The translations under genes and the position numbers were made by a program. A stretch of DNA of 64,000 nucleotides, taken from the NCBI RefSeq assembly GCF_002592045.1, contig NZ_MEJG01000006.1:1-64000 (forward strand), given 5' to 3'. Position 1 is the stretch's first letter. Every line of letters starts with the position of its first letter. Shown here in pieces: positions 60,613 through 64,000 of this stretch. Below the pieces are notes generated by a model that saw only the letters and a list, made by a program, of their open reading frames with translations, ran no database searches and had not been told where the DNA came from. This stretch comes from Parasaccharibacter apium (GTDB taxonomy: Bacteria; Pseudomonadota; Alphaproteobacteria; Acetobacterales; Acetobacteraceae).

Positions 60613-63600
60613 ATGAATGCCATTGTCATCACCGCGCTCAAGCGGCCTCTGACCTTTGTGGTCTTGTCGATCTTGATTGTGATGTTTGGGGTAATGTCTG
60701 TTTTTAAAACACCGACAGACGTCTTCCCTAATATCAAAATCCCGGTCGTCTCGGCGGTATGGACCTATGGTGGGATGCTGCCAGAAGAGTTTGCTGGCCG
60801 CATCATCTATAATTACGAACTCATGGTGACCTCTACCGTAGAGGGCATCGAGCATATGGAGTCCAACTCCTATTACGGGCGCGGGATTGTCACCATCTTC
60901 TTCCAACCCGGGACGGAGATTGGCGAAGCAGAGGCAGAAGTAACCGCAATCTCTCAAACAGTCATCAAGCAGCTGCCGGTGAATATCCCAGCCCCGATGA
61001 TTATGCGGCTGGATGCCTCCTCTGTCCCCGTGATTTCACTGCAAATTACCTCCGACAAGCAAACACCATCCGACCTTTATAAATTAGCGATGATTCGCGT
61101 CCGGCCCCTTCTCGTCACGGTAGAGGGCGCGGTGGTACCGCACCCTTATGGCGGGATGGATAGTTTTGTGATGGTCACGCTGAATCAAGACCAGCTCCGC
61201 GCTCATCACCTCTCAGCGATGGATGTGCAAAATGCCATGCATAATCAAAACATCGTCCTCCCCGCTGGTGACCAAAAGATTGATGCTGTGGATTGGATGG
61301 TCCAAACCAACGCCACCCCTAAGAGCATGAAGGCTATTGGCAATATCCCCGTCAAACGCGTAGGCAATGCCGTCATTTACGTGCGTGATGTAGCCGATGT
61401 GTATCGCGGCGGGCATCCACAAACCAACCTTGTGCTGGTCAAAGGCCGACAAGGCGTTGAGGTTGTCGTCATGAAAAGTGGTGAGGCTTCCACGCTAGAT
61501 GTCGTGGATGGTGTGAAAAAAGCCCTCCCCCGCCTACGGGCCGTCTTACCAGATGATGTCAATGTCAGCATCCTCACAGACGCCTCCATCTTCGTGAAAG
61601 ACGCGATTAAAGATGTGGTGCGGGAGATGGTCACAGCGGCCTTCCTGACCGGGATTGTGGTGCTGCTCTTCCTTGGCTCGTGGCGGTCCACCGTCATTAT
61701 TGCCACCTCTATCCCGCTGGCCATTCTCTGCTCTGTCATCGGGCTAAGCTGGGCTGGTGAATCCATCAATGTCATGACCCTTGGCGGGCTAGCTCTCGCT
61801 GTTGGTATCCTCGTTGATGATGCCACGGTGATGATTGAAAATATCGATACCCATCTTGAGATGGGTAAAGAGCTTGAGCCTGCTATTATTGATGCAGCGA
61901 ATCAAATTGTCACAGCGACCTTTGTTTCCACCACCTGCATCTGCATTGTGTGGCTCCCTCTCTTTGAGCTTGGAGGGGTAGCGGGGTATCTCTTCCGCCC
62001 CATGGCAGAAGCGATCATCTTTGCGATGATCGCCTCTTTTGTCCTCTCTCGGACACTCGTCCCCACTATGGCGAAATATCTGCTCGCTAATCATAACCAT
62101 GGCCATGATATTCCAGATAGAGAGCAGCATATTGCCGATAGCAACGCCGCTGCTGTAGCCGCAGGCCACCCTGCCCAGCGTGGAGATGGGACTAGCCATA
62201 ACCGTTCCGCCCCCCTACCAGCACGCAGCGGCTTTATGGGAGCTTGTATCCGCTTCCAACAAAGCTTTGAGGAAAAGTTCAATCTCTTTCGCGATAGCTA
62301 TTACGCTCTCCTCGTCCGCTGTGTGGAGCAACGTAAGCTCTTTGTCGGGGTGTTCTTAGGGCTTTCTGTCCTCTCTTTGGGGCTCTACCTCACTGCGGGA
62401 CGGGACTTCTTCCCGGAGACAAAATCCAACGCTCTACAAATGCATATGCGTGCCCCACTAGGCACACGTATTGAGGTTGCAGGGCGTATCGCTGCCCTCG
62501 TCTCTGACCGTATCGAGCGTGACCTCCCCGGCCAAGTGGAAGAAATTGTCAGTAATTGCGGCCTGCCAGAAGGGGCGCATAATCAGGCCTTTATCCCAAC
62601 ACCTACCATCGGCACGCAAGATTGCGACCTGACCATCGCCCTCAAAAATGAGGCCTCCCCGGTATGGGATTATCGTGCCCTACTGCGTAAAGACCTCTCC
62701 GCGCAATTCCCCGGTACGGTCTTTACCTTCCAACCAGCGGACCTGACAGCCAAAATCCTCAATTTTGGCTCCCCCGCGCCGATTGATATTCAAATTAACG
62801 GGCCAGATATTGCCGATAATTACGACTATGCGCGTAAAATCATCGCCCGCTTACGTCATATTCCCGGCACGGCGGATGTGGTCATCCAGCAAACGATGAA
62901 AACACCCACCTTGATGATTCGTGGTAACCGGACCTTCAGTATGGCCACCGGCCTCACCGAGGCCGACCTCGCCAATAACCAGCTTATGACACTCTCCGGC
63001 TCCAGCACGGTGGACCCGCAATTCTGGCTCGATCCCAGTAATGATGTCACCTTCCCGCTCAATACCTACGTCTCTCAAGACCAGCTCACCCATTTGAGCG
63101 ACCTGCTGACCATCCCCGTCGATAAAGGCGATGGCAACCCAACCGGGACGGGGGACCAGTTGCTCGGCAGCATCAGCACTGTTGTGCCAACAGGCACACC
63201 GGGCGAGGTCTCACATTTTAACTCCATGCCCGAAGTTGATATTTACGTCTCGACCGAAGGGCGCGACCTTGGGGCTGTGCTGGCAGATGTTAAGCAGGTC
63301 ATCGCCGATACCAAGCCCCTCCTGCCCAAAACAGCTGCAACAGACATCCACGGGGCAGCGGTGACGATGTATAGTGCTTATAGCCAACTCGTCCTCGGGC
63401 TGATGGTCTCCATCGTGCTGATTTATCTGCTCATTGTCGTGAACTTCCAATCTTGGACGGACCCTTTCATCATCATCACCGCCCTACCCGGCGCGTTAGC
63501 GGGGATTGCATGGGCCTTGTTCCTCACCGGGACACGCCTCTCCGTCCCGGCTCTGACGGGGGCCATTATGTGCATGGGGACAGCAACGGCGAACTCCATC

Positions 63601-63879
63601 CTCGTTGTATCCTTCGCAAGAGAGCGGATTGAGCTCCACGGCGATGCCCTACGCGCTGCAACAGAGGCCGGGCGAGAGCGTATCCGCCCCGTGCTGATGA
63701 CAGCCCTTGCTATGATTGTGGGGATGATCCCCATGGCGACCTCTAACTCCACCAATGCTCCCTTAGGCCGGGCTGTTATTGGTGGGTTGATTGTCGCCAC
63801 ACTCTCCACGCTCCTGTTTGTCCCCTGTGTTTACGCCATCATCCATAACCGTACTGCCTCTCATAAGGAGACCATCTAA
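60613..63879 (+). CDS. RND-family efflux transporter permease
   Basis: A 1088-residue inner-membrane resistance-nodulation-division pump of the HAE/AcrB-like type. It begins with the usual first helix and PTDVFPNIKIPVVSAVWTYGG; the conserved proton-relay motif VDDATVMIEN is in the fourth helix region (about 408-417). A hydrophilic, His-rich stretch (NHNHGHDI, about 495-502) forms part of a long cytoplasmic loop before helix 7. Substrate unknown. It overlaps the next, truncated adaptor gene by one base (TAATG). Unlike most RND operons, the permease precedes the adaptor. Confidence 0.93.
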   Translation: MNAIVITALKRPLTFVVLSILIVMFGVMSVFKTPTDVFPNIKIPVVSAVWTYGGMLPEEFAGRIIYNYELMVTSTVEGIEHMESNSYYGRGIVTIFFQPGTEIGEAEAEVTAISQTVIKQLPVNIPAPMIMRLDASSVPVISLQITSDKQTPSDLYKLAMIRVRPLLVTVEGAVVPHPYGGMDSFVMVTLNQDQLRAHHLSAMDVQNAMHNQNIVLPAGDQKIDAVDWMVQTNATPKSMKAIGNIPVKRVGNAVIYVRDVADVYRGGHPQTNLVLVKGRQGVEVVVMKSGEASTLDVVDGVKKALPRLRAVLPDDVNVSILTDASIFVKDAIKDVVREMVTAAFLTGIVVLLFLGSWRSTVIIATSIPLAILCSVIGLSWAGESINVMTLGGLALAVGILVDDATVMIENIDTHLEMGKELEPAIIDAANQIVTATFVSTTCICIVWLPLFELGGVAGYLFRPMAEAIIFAMIASFVLSRTLVPTMAKYLLANHNHGHDIPDREQHIADSNAAAVAAGHPAQRGDGTSHNRSAPLPARSGFMGACIRFQQSFEEKFNLFRDSYYALLVRCVEQRKLFVGVFLGLSVLSLGLYLTAGRDFFPETKSNALQMHMRAPLGTRIEVAGRIAALVSDRIERDLPGQVEEIVSNCGLPEGAHNQAFIPTPTIGTQDCDLTIALKNEASPVWDYRALLRKDLSAQFPGTVFTFQPADLTAKILNFGSPAPIDIQINGPDIADNYDYARKIIARLRHIPGTADVVIQQTMKTPTLMIRGNRTFSMATGLTEADLANNQLMTLSGSSTVDPQFWLDPSNDVTFPLNTYVSQDQLTHLSDLLTIPVDKGDGNPTGTGDQLLGSISTVVPTGTPGEVSHFNSMPEVDIYVSTEGRDLGAVLADVKQVIADTKPLLPKTAATDIHGAAVTMYSAYSQLVLGLMVSIVLIYLLIVVNFQSWTDPFIIITALPGALAGIAWALFLTGTRLSVPALTGAIMCMGTATANSILVVSFARERIELHGDALRAATEAGRERIRPVLMTALAMIVGMIPMATSNSTNAPLGRAVIGGLIVATLSTLLFVPCVYAIIHNRTASHKETI

Positions 63880-64000
63880 TGGCCAGCATGTCTCGCAACC
63901 GTAAATTACTGCTCGGCCTGATTGCCTTAGTGCTGGGCCTTTACATTGCCTCATTATTGATAGGCCGCATCGCCCATATGGCCCATCTCCATAACGTAGC
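63879..64000 (+). CDS. Start of a probable RND periplasmic adaptor (truncated by window end)
   Basis: Forty complete codons: MASMSRNRKLLLGLIALVLG, then YIASLLIGRIAHMAHLHNV. A basic N-terminus followed by one membrane helix fits an HlyD/MFP adaptor anchored in the inner membrane, although too little is seen for certainty. It starts within the TAATG of the permease stop with AAGGAG upstream, so it is translationally coupled. Confidence 0.6.
   Translation, partial: MASMSRNRKLLLGLIALVLGLYIASLLIGRIAHMAHLHNV

Noticed and set aside
1-64000. Searched for insertion sequences, integrases, phage genes, restriction systems and toxin-antitoxin pairs
   Set aside because: No transposase, integrase, phage structural or restriction motif was seen in any frame; the region appears to be stable core chromosome.

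Overview
This window looks like chromosomal core sequence from an alphaproteobacterium of the family Acetobacteraceae (acetic acid bacteria). The evidence is the circularly permuted two-piece tmRNA gene, the alpha-type SspB adaptor, a MucR/Ros-type regulator, the dapF-mtaB-ftsY order and, most tellingly, a membrane dehydrogenase operon in small-large-cytochrome order (gluconate 2-dehydrogenase type). A moderately GC-rich member such as the bee-associated genera is possible, but genus cannot be fixed from the sequence alone. I saw no insertion sequence, prophage, CRISPR array or obvious island.

Layout. 1-6.9 kb: clpB, yqgE, a short-chain dehydrogenase, a DEAD-box helicase and a methyltransferase. 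7-10.1 kb: dapF-mtaB-ftsY. 10.1-14.3 kb (minus strand): serC-hisZ-purA and a small lipoprotein. 14.4-16.1 kb: a phosphoethanolamine-transferase-like membrane enzyme. 16.1-20.6 kb: tRNA-Leu, argC, a GNAT enzyme, ettA, a CAU tRNA, ppa and two tandem tRNA-Gly genes. 20.8-23.8 kb: ybbN/cnoX-like, a LON-domain protein, a Trm112-like protein, a lipoprotein and a tyrosine phosphatase. 23.8-30.8 kb (minus strand): nfu, a RutE-like nitroreductase, tsaB, rimI, mucR, a Fur-family regulator, olsB, lnt and an XRE regulator. 31-38.9 kb: fba, thyX with a small membrane protein, ssrA, sspB, an AbrB-type permease, a GT8 glycosyltransferase, a lytic transglycosylase and a DUF1643 protein. 38.9-49.4 kb (minus strand): recX, a CHAP lipoprotein, tatA, ribF, ileS, lspA, a DUF3035 lipoprotein, mutL and dld. 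49.4-56.3 kb: a D-aminopeptidase-like hydrolase, argD, argF, hslO, an unrecognised protein and a lipoprotein. 56.4-64 kb: the three-gene membrane dehydrogenase and the start of an RND efflux operon, whose adaptor gene runs off the window.

How genes work together. Protein quality control is well represented: ClpB disaggregase, Hsp33, a YbbN/CnoX-like holdase, and the tmRNA next to its ClpXP adaptor SspB. Envelope lipoprotein maturation (lspA, lnt) sits alongside many predicted lipoproteins. argC, argD and argF give three arginine-pathway steps. Respiratory oxidation is represented by quinone-linked D-lactate dehydrogenase and the periplasmic flavocytochrome dehydrogenase; the latter's small subunit has a Tat signal, and tatA is present on its own. 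The most interesting unexplained items are the 360-residue protein of unknown function overlapped by hslO and a lipoprotein gene, a large imperfect hairpin in front of the dehydrogenase operon, the AT-rich leader of a MucR-type regulator lacking two zinc ligands, and several short inverted repeats in promoter regions.
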